Source: Diphasiastrum complanatum (lineage: Eukaryota; Streptophyta; Lycopodiopsida; Lycopodiales; Lycopodiaceae). Taken from it: a stretch of DNA of 64,000 nucleotides. The notes under the pieces are model-generated. The model ran no database searches. It was given only the letters and a program-made list of their open reading frames with translations, and had not been told where the DNA came from. A program made the position numbers and the translations under genes. Within the stretch, counting starts at the first letter, position 1. Each line of letters begins with the position of its first letter. Below are positions 1-13,010 of this stretch, piece by piece. The DNA is taken from the NCBI GenBank assembly GCA_029204225.1, contig CM055095.1, positions 73,506,753 to 73,570,752 on the forward strand, given 5' to 3'.

Positions 1-109
1 TACACAAGCAGGTACGATACCAGTTTTTTATGAGTGTAGTTTTTTTGTGATATGTTTTTTGAAATTGTACTGTCTATTAGCTCAATTGGACTACTTTGTT
101 GGTGTGCAG

Positions 110-1390
110 CTTCTTGCCATTGGAATAGGTGCAGCTCCACCTTTGAAGAGGCTTTTTTTTCAGGATAATTCAGTATTTTACTTTGTAACTGACAGTTTGA
201 ATATCATGGGGTATGGATCTTTCTTGTTTATGATCATCATGTTTTCATGGACCTTGAAAGTTTTTTGTACTGACTGGCAATGAAGAACACCTTTGCCAGT
301 GTCTCAATTTAGACTACTCTGTGAATGTGATTTGTTCTATAACAGCCTCTATCTCTTGATGCACCCCATGAAAGTCATACCTAGTCTAGTACAGTTGATA
401 TATTTAAAAAGTAGTCATTATGTACAACTAAGTTTTAGTTTGTATTGTTGTCGTTAGTTGCTTATATTATGTTATGAAAAAGACGTGTGCGCAACTACAG
501 TGTTTATGCAGCATTGTGCTTAGTTATCTACTTACGTACTTGTGAGTGCTTTCTAAGGCCTTTGACTATATCTATTTTGGTTCTGGTTGTGCACTTGTAG
601 GGCAGCTATGGTGCCATGCATCATGTTGGTCCTGGGGGGCAGCTTAGTGAAAGGTGTGAACATTGACTATCAACACTGATTGGAAAATCTAAACTTCTTT
701 TAGTTGTTAATTCTGTTTCCTCGCCTGACCACTTCTGTAACAGGTCCTGGCACCTCGGAGCTTGGACTACGAACAACAGTTGCTATTACATTTGTCAGGC
801 TGTGTTTATCGCCGTTAATAGGACTGGGAGTAGTACTGATGGCAGATAAATTGAAGCTTCTTCCTCCAAATGATAAAATGTTTCGCTTTGTTCTTCTTTT
901 GCAACATTCAATGCCTTCCTCAATACTTGCAGGTACTGGCTGTGTACAACAAAGTTTTTTGAGTTCTGATGATCTCACTGCACGGTCATTTGTAGTACGA
1001 GCTAGGAATTCAGGCTATCATGACACATTTAGTTGCTTGCTTCTTAGCTAACTCGCACTATTCCCAATGGAAACTAGTTCAATGGCATGCTGCAAATCAA
1101 ACTGTATTGGGGTTTCTTTCTAGTTCCGTATTGGTGCAGCAAGTGCTTTGTTTGCTTCTTCAGTCTTCACTCCTCTCCTGCAATTGGTTTCAACATCATA
1201 CGTTAGCCTTAAATTCTCTATGAAATCTCAGCCCTTCACTTGAACGTTATCTTCCTGTCTTTCAGGGGCGGTTGCAAGCCTCCAAGGCCATGCAGAAAGA
1301 GAAGCTTCAGCAATTCTGTTTTGGGAACACATCTTCTCCGTTGTGTCAATTGCCGGTTGGCTTGTATTGTACTTAAATGTACTTTCCTGA
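110..1390 (+). CDS. PILS: PIN-LIKES (PILS) auxin transporter, C-terminal exons (gene cut by window edge)
   Basis: PILS proteins are ER-membrane carriers that control intracellular auxin and share the auxin efflux carrier fold with PIN proteins. Four exons splice in one frame: 110-210, 601-653, 744-932 and 1266-1390, all with GT/AG borders; together they give 155 residues and a TGA at 1388-1390. Family landmarks seen include FYFVTDSLNIMG, the PCIMLVLGGSLVKG segment (exon 2), ELGLRTTVAITFVRL and LLLQHSMPSSILAG (exon 3), and EASAILFWEHIF followed by a hydrophobic helix ending LVLYLNVLS (exon 4). This is the complete C-terminal transmembrane half of the family; the N-terminal half lies left of the window. 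Bases 1-11 ending before a GT at 12 could be the tail of the preceding exon, but this is unproven. All splice sites and frames look intact, so the gene is probably functional. Confidence 0.93.
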
Positions 1391-4300
1391 GGACGTTTCA
1401 TCCACTCAGTTTCTCTGATTATTGTATAACATGGATCGGGTAATAATTTGACAACGATCATTCATTCCTTCCACATGCATGGCAGTGTATGATAATCGAC
1501 CGACATATATTTCTTCATTGAGAGATTTTACTTCTAGAATGACCATCCAGAGTTCTATTTTGGAAAGTGCTGGCTAGGAATTTGGAGTGGTTATCAATGG
1601 AGTCCAAGCCTCTACCATCATAGACCAGAGGATCTATGTTACTGGTTAGGTATCAGGGAAAGGATAAGCATGTTAATACCCTAGTTTTTGTCACTGATAA
1701 GAAGCCAAGTCCCTATCTGAATCAAAAAAGTAATCCAAACCGATTCTAGGAGTTGATTCTTAGTTCTCTCTCTACATCTTTTCACTTGAAAGCCTGCATG
1801 TTCTGTAGGTACATACGCTATTATACGCTTCAGGAAATTTAATTAGCCGAAATCTTTAAATTCACCATTGAAGGTCTCTTTTGCTGACATCAACTTTTGA
1901 CAATCTCTGGGCAATCGAAGTACAGCTGCTGGCTCTGTCAGCTGGCAATTAATGTTATGGATTATTGGGGTGATGGTACCTTACTTGTGGTATGTTATCT
2001 CTTGTACAAACAATATGTTTTAACAGATCCTTTGTATCCTGTTGTACATTTTGTTACGATTTAAAGTTAACGTATCTAGCAGCTCGAATGCAAAGATCTA
2101 CAAAGACAATTTAGCTCCAATCTACAGTGTTTTGATTTTTTTTAAGAACTTTTGCTAGTTTTCTGCCACAAAAAATTTCATGGGCATAATCTAACTGTAA
2201 ATAGGGGGCCAGTTTTTCTTCCCTGAAAGACAGGCAGCCCATAATCCTTTTTCACTGGAAGTAAAAAAGTCCCTTGAATATTTGTAGCTGCCCACTGAGC
2301 CATAGTCTATAATCGGAAAGCTACATGCCCAGGAAGATTTTTTTACTGTGGGTAAACTTCTGACCAATGCCATAACATACGTTTTTGTAGTTTTTACAGC
2401 ACACCTTACAATTCTGTTGGGTGAAGTTTTGTAAGGGGAAAGGCCCCAGGGGTAAATAACTGCAGGTTTTTTGTTTTAACTTTTTTTTTTTTTTTTTCTA
2501 TTTTTAGAAAGTTGACTTCCAAAAATAATAATCCGGATCTGTTCAACTTTCTAAAAATAGCAAATGCACCTTGCATTTTTGTAAGGTGATTCTTAAAATT
2601 TCTAAAAATAGTAAAGGTACTTACAAAAGGTGTAAGGTACTTTGCCAATAGTACAAAATTATGTTATTTAAGGCAACTTTTAAATGAACTCCAAAAAAAA
2701 CTGCAGGTCTTAAAGTTCACATTACTAAGCAAGAATGGTAAAGTGCCGAAAGAATATAAGGGTGATAAAGTATTTCTTCGAGTATGAAAGCATTATATCC
2801 AAGGGTTGTGCTACCCAAATTTGAGGCGAGGAAAAGTATAATCTGCACAATGAAGCTGGGATTGCTAGCAAGAAAAGAGTGGTTGGCTCGATTCAAGTTT
2901 TTCAGCTTCATGTGGCAGTTGTGTAAAGTGTGACGTGCAGACTATCAATTACGAATCTTGTATTCTTAGTTGAACATTCCCCAATTTGTAGTGTAATTGT
3001 TGCAAACGGGCAGCTACCAGCTCCTATTGCTCTCAAGGATTTTTGGATGATTAACTCATCATTTCGGTTTCACAGTCAAGATTCGAGAAAATTTTCACCT
3101 GGTCGAATTCAGAACATGCTAAGCTTATTCTATATAACTAATATTGAAAATCAACTTCAAAAGAAGTATCTGCTCTTTAAGAAAAAAAGGATTCTAAGGT
3201 GGATACATGCTTTGGAAATCCCACTCAATCTATAGATAACCAATATGTCCAAGCTTTAAATCATGGCAACTATGTCCTTGTGTTATTGTTCGAAAATGTA
3301 GAGCATTCAAAGTGGTTTTTAAGAGCTTATATTCTTATGCATTGACTGTAGCTTTTTACAGATGAATTTGACTTGTGAATAACAAATGATAAATTTGACA
3401 ATCATTGAGCATTTCACCAAGCCATAATTGACTGCATGGAAGTCATGTTAATTTTGTAGGTTGTAGTTGGATTGGTTGTTGCACTTGATTATGAGAATCC
3501 ATACTTGAGTCCATACAAAAAAATGTAGGTAAGTTTAGACCTCATTCGATTCTTATGTATGAATAATACCAATACCTCTTTGACATTTTTTGTCCCATGA
3601 GTGATGGTTTCCACTTGTCATCCCAGATCTGGAACTTTCTTGAATGCGATATTTTGAGAACTTTTTTTGGTCAGATACATGTATTGTTGTGACTGTCTTG
3701 GCCATTAACATAAAGATAACGAAGGGGCTATTGATATTTAAATTTGCTGAAGATTGAAGGCTTTTCTACATGCAACAAGTTTCTAGTTATAGTTGTCATT
3801 TGTCATTTTAGACCTAGGAGTGATTATCATGTCATGCCAAACGGTTTTAGGTTGTAATGAGAAAAAGGCTTAGATCTGGGACCAATTTTGGGTTAAAGGC
3901 TACTAATCTAGATTTTGTTTCACCACAGTTTCACGTCCTATTTTTTATGGACCTTAGATGATGGCTGTTGCTGACCTGGAATATTTAAAAGCATTCTATT
4001 TGAAATGGTGTCCCTAGGCAGTTATAGAAATAAGAACCAAAAGCTTCAATCACATAATTTAATCACTATCTAGATATTTGCAACAATTATCAATTGGGAT
4101 TAGAGCCTATCATATTACACTCGGTAATGGATTCAGAGTTTGGGAAGAACGCGTTCTACTTTCAAGGTGGAGTTTGGGATCTAAATATAACAAGCTAGGT
4201 ATGTCTTGTGCTTATGCCTATGCCTATGAAAGTGCTTACAATACCAAGAGATACTTCATTCATTCCAGGAAGTGAGAGAATAAGCATGAACATTACATAA

Positions 4301-5120
4301 ACTGCTATGGAGACGAAAGGTCATTGTATTATTCAATGTAGAGATGATTATAAACCATTGCCAATAGCAAGATTCATCCTCAAACTAGAGCTTTGCTGGC
4401 TCTTGTTCGATTGCAGGGGCACAAACCACTCTCAATTTACAAATGAAAAAGATCTTAAAAATGATGTCATCATGGCTTAGGTAGCTACTGTTAACTTGTG
4501 ACTATGCTACTCAGTTGACTTTAAGTCCTCTGAATTTCTTACACCCGTGTTAGGCCCTTTACAATGGATTTGTGACTCAGACTATTAATATTTTATCGGT
4601 CAAATTGCTCATGACGTAACCTTAAACCCTATAAAATAAAGAAGTGATATGAAGCTCTGATTAAAACCTCACAAACCTAGAGAACATTCACAAGATGTGC
4701 AGAAGAGATAGGTGAATGCAACTATACTAATAAAGCAATAAAGAACAATCATGAACAATGGTAATCTATGTGAGTAATACAATAGTCTGAAGTGCTAAAT
4801 TGATGCTACATGCGCCTGAATACAAGTGAAGCAACTAATCAATTATCCCAATGTCATAATTATATCAGCATTTTTTGCCATATGACAATGGAGACATTGT
4901 CTTCTGGAGGATGGAGAGTTACAATCATATTATCAATAGCCCTTTTGGCCTTGGATTCCCATGTTATTATTTGGCGCTGGGACATAACATTTGGGTACTT
5001 GTCAAAATCTATTTCAATGTTCTGGGGTCAAGAACAGACTTCAATCTTCTATACATGTCTTTTTTATTTTCTGGGATTTTGAGTATTTACAGCTTCAGGA
5101 TGTTCATTACATAGTGGGTT
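1391..5120. other. Intergenic sequence downstream of PILS
   Basis: This stretch probably starts with the PILS 3' UTR. No reading frame in it resembles a known protein; the short frames around 2.9-3.2 and 4.8-5.1 kb have no recognisable motif. The only structure noticed is the hairpin unit at 2458-2708. Confidence 0.6.
2458..2708. repeat. Small hairpin unit between 10-bp direct repeats (candidate MITE)
   Basis: A perfect 18-bp inverted repeat (2498-2515 and 2543-2560, CTATTTTTAGAAAGTTGA and its complement) with a 27-base loop follows a long T tract. The unit is bracketed by the 10-mer AACTGCAGGT at 2458-2467 and 2699-2708, and the ends are T-rich on the left and A-rich on the right. A small MULE-like element with a 10-bp target duplication would look like this, but the terminal repeats are weak. 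Confidence 0.35.
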
Positions 5121-5124
5121 TCCC

Positions 5125-6250
5125 CTTGAGCTTTGAAATCCAACAAAATCAAGACACTTCTATCAACAAGTATAGGGCTAGGCTTTTTGTAAAGGATATG
5201 CTCAAGTCAAGGGTCTAGATTATGATGAAACATTTGCACCTATGGCAAATATGACTCACCATCAGAATTTTGATTACATTAGCATCATCTTTAAATTGGT
5301 TCATGTATATGGATGTGACTAATGCATTTCTCAATGGCCATCTTGAGGAGGATATCTACACACACCATCTCGAGGGATTCATCATGCAAGGCTGAAAAGA
5401 CAAGGCTTGTCTACTCTTCAAAAGCTTGTATGGTTTCAAACAAGCTCCAAGATCTTGGTTTCTCGACTTGATTTATTTTTTCTCTTACTGGATTTCGCTC
5501 TTAGTGAGTACGATCCATCTTTGTAGCTCAAGTTTATCGATAGTGGTGTGATCATCTTTGTACTTTATGTAGTTAGCATATTTTTCTATGGAAACAATGT
5601 CAAGCTCATTGATGAGGCTAAGCTAGCATTAGAAAAAGAGTTCAAAATGCAAGTATGCTACGTTGGTTCTTGAAAGATTAAATATGGATAAGTGCAAGAG
5701 CATTGACACTCCTATGGAGCACCATGTAAGAGATCCCATAGATGGTGATGAAAGATCCTTCGAGGATATCACACTCTATAGAAGTCTCATAGGCTCATTG
5801 ATTTGGCTCACCATTAGTAGACCTGATCTAAGCCTTTGTGTTAATAGGTTGAGTCAATTCATACAATCTCCCTTGATCCATCATTGGAAATTGACCAAGA
5901 GAGTGCTTTGGCATATTTCTAGCACTCTAGATTTTGGCATCCCCTGTATTGATGGGATCACATTTGCTTGATTGGATTTCAAATTCAAATTTTATAGGTG
6001 ACAAGATTGATAGAAAGTCCACAAGTGCATTTGCAATATTTCTTGGAGAACGAGTCATATCTTGGCTCTCAAAGAAGCAGGACACTTTCTCACTTTCATC
6101 AACTAAAGCCGAGTATAAAGCACTCACCACTACAACCAAGGAAATCCTTTGGATAAGCGACTTTTGGTGGAGTTGAAGAGCATCAAATCTGAAAATACTC
6201 CCATTATTCTATGTGACAACATTTGAGCTCAAGGGGTAGCCCTCTTTTAA
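5125..6250 (+). pseudogene. Ty1/copia reverse transcriptase-RNase H relic
   Basis: Decayed copia pol. Recognisable in order are INKYRARLFVKD at about 5164, the RT core with DVTNAFLNGHLEEDIY near 5310-5360, SLYGFKQAPRSW near 5425-5460, CKSIDTPMEH near 5695, the ISRPDLSLCVNRLSQF block near 5815 and RNase H with DRKSTSAFAIFLGERVISW and LSSTKAEYKALTTTTKE near 6010-6140. At least three frameshifts and several stops separate these pieces, and the YVDD region is destroyed. Gag, protease and integrase are absent, and no LTR is seen on either side, so this is a truncated fossil. It is closest in wording to the copy at 39.2-40.6 kb. Confidence 0.9.
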
Positions 6251-8053
6251 GGAATGTGAAAGTAAATGCATTGGCTTCACAGAGTTCATCCATAAACATA
6301 CATGCTCGTATGAGTAATGCTAGAATTTCCCTTGCTATTATAGCGATGATGGTCATAGCACAAGATGAAGACCATCCTTAGCAAGTCCACTACCATGGCT
6401 ATGGTAATATATTTAGTCATAATGTTGACATTTGATTATTGTAGTTTCTTCAATGTGTGTAGGATAAAGTTCTTTCTCAACTTCTTAATGGAGTTTGAGG
6501 ATACCTGGCCAAGGTCATGGGATCTTAACACCATGAAGTCCACCAAGGGGCATGACTTCCTCTAGTGTAAAGACCAAATCAAAGAGGGTTCAAAGTCCCA
6601 TAAAGTCCACCAGGGGCAGGACTTTCTCCTACTCAGAGACAGCAGACTGAATTTTCCTACTTGTTTTATTTTCAGCAAGCATTTGATTGGCTTATGCTAG
6701 TAAATGTGTAAAAGATACAATCTGAAGTGAAACTCTGAGTAGGCTTCATGGGTCCTGTACAATAGGGTAAGCTCCCACTCCCATAATTCAAGCCTTTTTT
6801 GGCCCATCAAAAGGGCCGTTAACTGGGAGAAAGATTCTAACTTGAAATTTTACTCTAGGATAGAATTTTTTCTTTGAAGTTTTGGGTTTATAAGCCTTCC
6901 GACATTTCCTGGGCCTAGCGTAGATGATTGCCAGCGCAGATGCTTGCTTGGGGGTTTGGGCAACCATCTGTGCCGGCGCAGATGGTTGCCTATGGCGGCC
7001 AAGCAACCATTAACACGGCTTATCTTAGTGGTTTGACACTCTACTAGTTGGACAAATCATTGGCTTCCAATTGTCTTGAGGGTTGGGATGCCAGTTTTTT
7101 GCTTAAAAAAATGGTTGCTTGAGCACCTGGGCAACCATAGCGCCCAAGCAACCATTAACGGCAAAATGGATGGTGGAAGTGGAGATGATGGACGACGGAT
7201 CTGGTTGGTAGAAGCAGTCGCAGCTGGAGTGGAAACAGAATCCACACATGCTAGTAGACCAGTGGAATCGACACAGGCTGCTTTTAGAGACAAAAAATAG
7301 AGAGCAGTATACAAAAAAATTGCAAACATGAGGGCGAGACTAAGCAGGATCATATTAATAGCCTGGGAGTTACAACCAAAGTACAGAGGGGGCAATGGAT
7401 ACAAAGACGAGATAGCTACAATTCTTCATTCATCAACCCAGGAAAAAATTGATGGTGAACATGAATAGATGGTAGTAAAGTAGAGAATTTAGTAGGAAAA
7501 AGATAGCAAAAGCAAGAAATAACACTTAAATTTAATGAAAAATGGAATAAAGTAATTAATGAAACGGTACAAAATGGAAAATATAAGATCACTGCTAAGT
7601 AGAAGAAGAAGATGCAGAGAGGAAGCAAGCAGAAGAAGAAAACATTAGTACATCCAATGATACAAAACCATTAGAAAGAAAAGCAAAATGAATTATAGCT
7701 TGTTCAATTAGCACTAACTAGACCTTTGTATGCCCATCTATTAACTTCGACGTATTTAGCACCTTCAAAGATAAATGGTAAAGCAAAGAAAGCAAGGTAA
7801 GACGATGGACAGCGTGCAGCCATTAATGGATCTGTGGATTGACTGCTGGGTGACATGGCAACCATCCTAATCAAAACAGATCAGCAAAATGGATCGCACC
7901 TTGTTTGAAGATCGTAGGAACAATTTGATCTTGGCTAGTCTCTAGCAAGGCGATGGACAAGTGTGCACTAACAGAATTTCTAGCACGGCCTGTTTCTAGC
8001 AAGGGCCAAGGCGATGGATAAGTGCAATGTAACATTCATGCACGACCGAAAGC

Positions 8054-8054
<1 letters not shown>
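6251..8054. other. Non-coding sequence with local repeats
   Basis: No protein-like frame is recognised. The sequence AAGCAACCATTAAC occurs twice (about 7001-7014 and 7143-7156), in each case downstream of a GGGCAACCAT copy, so a short unit has been duplicated here. Confidence 0.5.
6959..6990. repeat. Perfect short hairpin
   Basis: GGCAACCATCTG (6959-6970) and CAGATGGTTGCC (6979-6990) form a 12-bp perfect stem with an 8-base loop. Further GCAACCA copies nearby on both strands suggest a small repeat cluster rather than a gene. Confidence 0.5.

Positions 8055-8090
<36 letters not shown>
8055..8090. repeat. (TG)n microsatellite
   Basis: About 18 uninterrupted TG units. Confidence 0.97.
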
Positions 8091-8093
<3 letters not shown>

Positions 8094-9860
8094 ACCCTAA
8101 ATTCAAAAATCCCACCACCTAGGCCACTAACATGTCTCTAGAGCACCCATTACTAGGTTAATAGGTTCTAGACACTAGCTCGCTGGTGTCTGTTGGGCTC
8201 TCTACAATCATCACGTTGCCCCATCATCACTAGCTCCTAATCATTCTTGGCAACCATTTTTGAAGATTTTGCTACGGAGAGTCCAAGCAACCTGATCAAC
8301 ACCTTGAACGAGAAATTTGTTACTTGCTTCTTACTTGCTTTGGTTACTCTTACTTGCTCGAGTTACTTGCTTCATAACTTTGGAAAAAAACTAAAAAAGT
8401 TAAACCAAATTGTAGTACCTTATTCCTGCCTTCTTGTTTCAATTGTTAGGGCATCTGTCTATTGCATTCAGGATTTGCTAACATTAATACATGATCTACA
8501 TAGGTAATTTTTCCCATGTATGTGAAACACTGACCATCTACTTAAAGACTATAATTGAACAAAACTAGCACTCCTAATTGATCACACTTCTACATGAAAC
8601 ATATACAATGATTTGAACTAATTTGCATAATAGTTGCATGTTGAGAGCACTATTGAAATCTAAATGTCTCCCCAGTGATCTTTGAGTGTTAACTCAAGAA
8701 ATGAGTAGTAACCATATTAGTGCTGACCATTTACATGACTCATAAAAGTTTTTCCTTGACAATCTAGAGCTTCTTGAGATTGGCTTTCACGAGTGAGTAG
8801 TTCTTGAAAATAATCATATGAGTGAGATTTTTGAGAACGGTATCTTGTGCATGAGAGGTTGATGGGGTGATGAATTTATATGCGAGAGAGACAATAGAGG
8901 GTAATAAGAAGGAAGATAAGCCTACGAGCAGATGAGAGAGAAATACCATGAAAATTTATTTAATTGGTTGTGAAGGGCTATTACTATAGGTATACATTTA
9001 TACTAAAAATGGTTTGATTTGTGAAATGTGCATGTTGACTTGGACTTCAAGAGAGTTACCATGTGCGTGTTGAGTGCTCATTACATAGGTAAGTGTATTT
9101 CTAACTTGAATTGGTAAGTGCATTTCTGAGTATCTAACTTGAACCTAGTTCTCACCATGTTCTTACTAGCATTACCAAAATAAAATATGTAAAGCCAGGA
9201 TGATTACTAATTGCTAGTGTGATGATCCTGTAACTCAAACTAGGTTCAAATTGTGGAGGATGCTTTAAAAAATAACCCAAAGTACAATAGCAACAAATAA
9301 TTCCACAAATATCTCCCACCATTGTCAATTTCAGTATACCAGTAAGAAAAAAGTTGCAAAGATTGGCAAGGGAACGACATGCTTAAAAAGCTTGTAACCA
9401 AAATCATGACACACCAATGTACAAGCGAGCTACCAAGGCACTATGATGGGTTTGTGATATTTGAATTTCCCCCTACGTTTGAAAAAACCACATGAATGAA
9501 CACAATGGAACATAGGTATGATGGGGACATGTATGGACGAAACCAGTGACCACTAATATTGCTTTTGATGGAGTTGTCAAGATCAGCTAATGTGTAGGCC
9601 AGCTTGACTGCCCAAGAAAAAAAAGCCCATAGTATGTAAACGCTAGTAGGAGAAATCAATCTTTCCTCAAAGGACACCTAAAAAAAGATGTGAATATGGG
9701 CTTATGGCCGATAAAATGGGCACACTATGCCTTCTGCCAAAAGCCAGTTATTTGCACGAGCACATGTTCTTGCACTATGTACTACGTGATACCCAAAGAT
9801 ACCAATTTTAGCAGGCTAATGATCCGCACAAGTAGACACTGACATAGTGTGCAGCCAGAA
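8091..9860. other. Non-coding sequence, nothing recognised
   Basis: The frames here are short and without motifs. No repeat or element end was identified. Confidence 0.5.
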
Positions 9861-9864
9861 CCTC

Positions 9865-11810
9865 CAAGGAGAGAATCGAGAAAGTGAGGGATATGGTTGA
9901 AAAGGTGATAGCTGCCGACAATTCATCTAACCCTAGAAAAACTCAAATGAACATTGCAAAGGAATTGATAACTTCCTTGATGATCAAGCCCAACAAAGGC
10001 CACACTTAACTCATTGGCAACGTCGAACTCACCAGCATTCTTGATGAGATAGCACCTCTAGTGGAAACTCATAGGTAAGGCCTTCTAGCCCTAGTGCAAG
10101 ATGTACTTGCCATGCATATGTATCCAATTCCTAATTGTGTAATCCTTGTTCCTTGTTTTCATAGACTACGAGAATGATCACCAACGTCGAGAGTACCAAT
10201 TCATGAGGAGATTCACTAGATAGCATCCTATTTCTGAAGAAAAATTTGATGTACAACTTCTTCCAAGGAAGCAAATTTTCGAGGCAAGGTCTGCAAAAAG
10301 ATCGATGCTACGTATTCAAGATGTCAACACAAGGCCCTGCTTCCAGTGTTGATTTTGTGAATAGATTGAGAAGAGTCGGCAATGAGGACATAAAGAATGC
10401 GCGGATGCAGCACATGAGGAGAGTGTTTGGATGGACCAGAATGGCATGTCACGTCTATGACCCCAGGTCACACATAGGAATATGAGTTCGTTTGGAATTA
10501 TCCTTGGAACTTTTAATATGTTTTATATCATATGTTCCTAATATTTGTTATTGCAGCATAAAAAAATTGCTCAACGATTTGGGGATCCAAAGGCAGATTT
10601 TCATGGTTTCATGGCCGATGAAGTGCATGCCAAGTGGAGGGGGAGGGCAATGTGCACAGTCTTCAACAAGGGACAATGAAATGGTTGGGCACGAATGATC
10701 CTACTTGTTTCATTAGGAACAAAGCCAACACATCCACACACCAAAGTTCATGCATTGAGACTCCCAGAAATAGCATAAGGAGATGTGTGAAAAATGGAGG
10801 CTAGCTGGATCTATAGAGGAGGCACTTGTCGAATCTAGAGAGGAGGCACTTGCTGAATGTAGAATAATTCGACAATGGTGGCATATTGGCAATGTCAAAG
10901 ACTATGACCTTCCATCAATGGATAGTTGGATGAGTTGATGGAATAACTGCATCTCCCATTGGGGAGAATACATTATTGTAGGTAGTGCTATACATTTTAG
11001 GTGAAAGTTGCACGTGGTCCATGTATAGAAAAAAATAACCCTAAACAAATATCTTGTCTTATTTAGGTCTTGGATGCCATAAAAGGGGCAAACACACCAC
11101 ACACAAACTTGTCAGAGTCCAAGCATGGCAGCTGGTTAGTTGGCGAGGAAAGCAGAAAGTTGATTTCTATGTACAATGCATGTGTGTCTGACATGGCAAA
11201 TGTTGTGCTACAGAGCACCAAGCAGCATGCATACTTACTTGGCCGACATATTGGAGAGGGCCCAAACTTAAAGAATCTTACAATTAGAAGTACCTCTAGA
11301 AATCCATATAAATCCACAATGGTCATGAGAACTGTGAATGAGGCAATGAGTGAAACACAAATGCATTGACAACCACCAATTCTGGGAGGAGACAAAGAGA
11401 CTATTCACAAGAAGAGAACTCCTACGGTTGTCATTGAAGAGGATGAAAAAGGCATCCATAGGCCATAGTTCAATGTACACAACAACGTAGACCGCAAAAA
11501 CAAGGGGCATCCCAAGAAGATCCAATTTTTGTTCCACCACACCTGATGCACAATACCCTGACAAGAACAAACACCACTCTAATAAGTCATGCCTAGCCAA
11601 TGGGGACGTTTTGGTGGAGCGTCAAATTTATAATGCTTTTTGGGAAATCCTTTTTGAACAGCTGCGTGAAGTGCCTTGGTTGGATACAAGGCCAAGGAAA
11701 ATGTGGACGCATGATACCGAACTCTTCAAAAGGAACTCTTGCCCCCTACTTTTATGGGGCGAGAAGACATACAAATGGAATCACGCAACAAATGATGTGG
11801 TTCTATAATG
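9865..11810 (+). pseudogene. Degenerate unclassified coding block (possible transposase-type protein)
   Basis: Several plus-strand segments in changing frames read like real protein. They include VRDMVEKVIAADNSSNP and ELITSLMIKPNKG at about 9875-10010, RRFTRxHPISEEKFDVQ near 10205-10250, GDPKADFHGFMADEVHAKW near 10580-10635, EALAECRIIRQWWHIG near 10845, GANTPHTNLSESKHGSW at about 11080-11140, a segment with SMYNACVSDMANVVLQS near 11166-11220, and a tail with RQIYNAFWEILFEQLREV and PWLDTRPRKMW at 11615-11700. Stops and frameshifts lie between them, and a GT at 10076 with an AG near 10162 could mark an old intron. The NTxLSESKHGSW segment resembles the region before the C-terminus of some MULE-type transposases, but I cannot assign a family. 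It is most likely a decayed transposon or low-copy repeat gene. Confidence 0.4.
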
Positions 11811-12990
11811 ATAACTGCACACATGCATGATATTCAGATAAAAGCACATTCCAAAAGCCTGCCAAAATCCCCAATGTATAGTCAGTAGTTGAGGGAACAA
11901 AACTCACACAACACGAGGCTAATTTGCTCACAAGTGCGGGTTTCCAGTTTGAATCAATGCTTGTAAATGTGTAATTCAGCTCAAGTTGAGGAAAAATCTG
12001 CAGAAGCTGTCCACCATGTCAAAGAGCTAAGGAGCATGTCACAGTATGGTGCCACCTGGCCAAGGAAAACAAGCAAGGAATTCGCAACATCATGGTGCGC
12101 TTCACAATGCGCACGTGAAGGGGAAGCACTGGAAGGATGGACTGAAGGTGAAGCAGGTCTCTTTTCTCCACGCCGAGCAAGAGAATTGAAATCCGGGAGT
12201 TGCAAAGGATGAGAATATTCTTGAGGAACCATATTGACAAGTAAAGATGATCTCAACTCTAAAAAAACACAAGGAATGCACAGGCAAAAGGCAAAATGGA
12301 AAGCAGAGATAGAAAGACAGGCATGTATTAGATTGTAAGATCCTTGAAGTAGGAACAATCACGGATGTTGGAAAGACAACCACATCAGCAGTCTAAGAAA
12401 AGCAAGAGCCAGACGCTTTGAGAAAACACCAGTGGCCAAACAGAAGAAGAGCTTTGTACACGTACATAACTGCAGTGCCAGTCTCAGTCAGCAAAGTTTC
12501 CTTGATCAGCTTTGCAGGCTTTTATGAACAAAATAGACAGTTTTTGAGACAAAATTAAGCTCAAGATGTTGCGCCACCTTTGTATATTTACACCCGATCC
12601 TAGGATGAAGCCGAGGTTCATTGCCAACCAATTTCTATTGTAGAAATCAACGATCTGCTCCAGAAGTGGCTGTCTTCACAACAAGTTTTGCCCACAATTT
12701 GACCTCCAATGCTATCCAAACTGAGATTTACATGCTAATTTCAAAGAATCCTAAGGCTTTGATATTGAAAGCTTCACATCCCAAATGTAAGGTCACAACA
12801 ACTGAGAGAAGCGAGCTAGGTAGATAGACAAGCATCGTTGTTGATTATGCTCCTGTTTGCCATCACACAACTGCCACGCTGAGCTATGCACAAGAATGCC
12901 ATAGTGAACGAGGAATTTTTTTAGTCCAAAGAGATGTCAAATGTTGTCTAGGCAAGTGCTCGTCCAGCCATATCAGACAAACCCGCGTTC
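11811..12990. other. Non-coding sequence, nothing recognised
   Basis: Frames open on both strands between 11.97 and 12.38 kb overlap each other and show no family motif. No element ends were found. Confidence 0.45.
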
Positions 12991-13010
12991 AGATTTATGA
13001 CAGTCTGTCA

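Noticed and set aside
4810-5114. Three overlapping short plus-strand frames with hydrophobic stretches
   Set aside because: No recognisable motif and all three phases are open equally; probably chance.
11967-12383. Overlapping open frames on both strands
   Set aside because: Neither strand resembles a known protein, and no splice or start context favours one.
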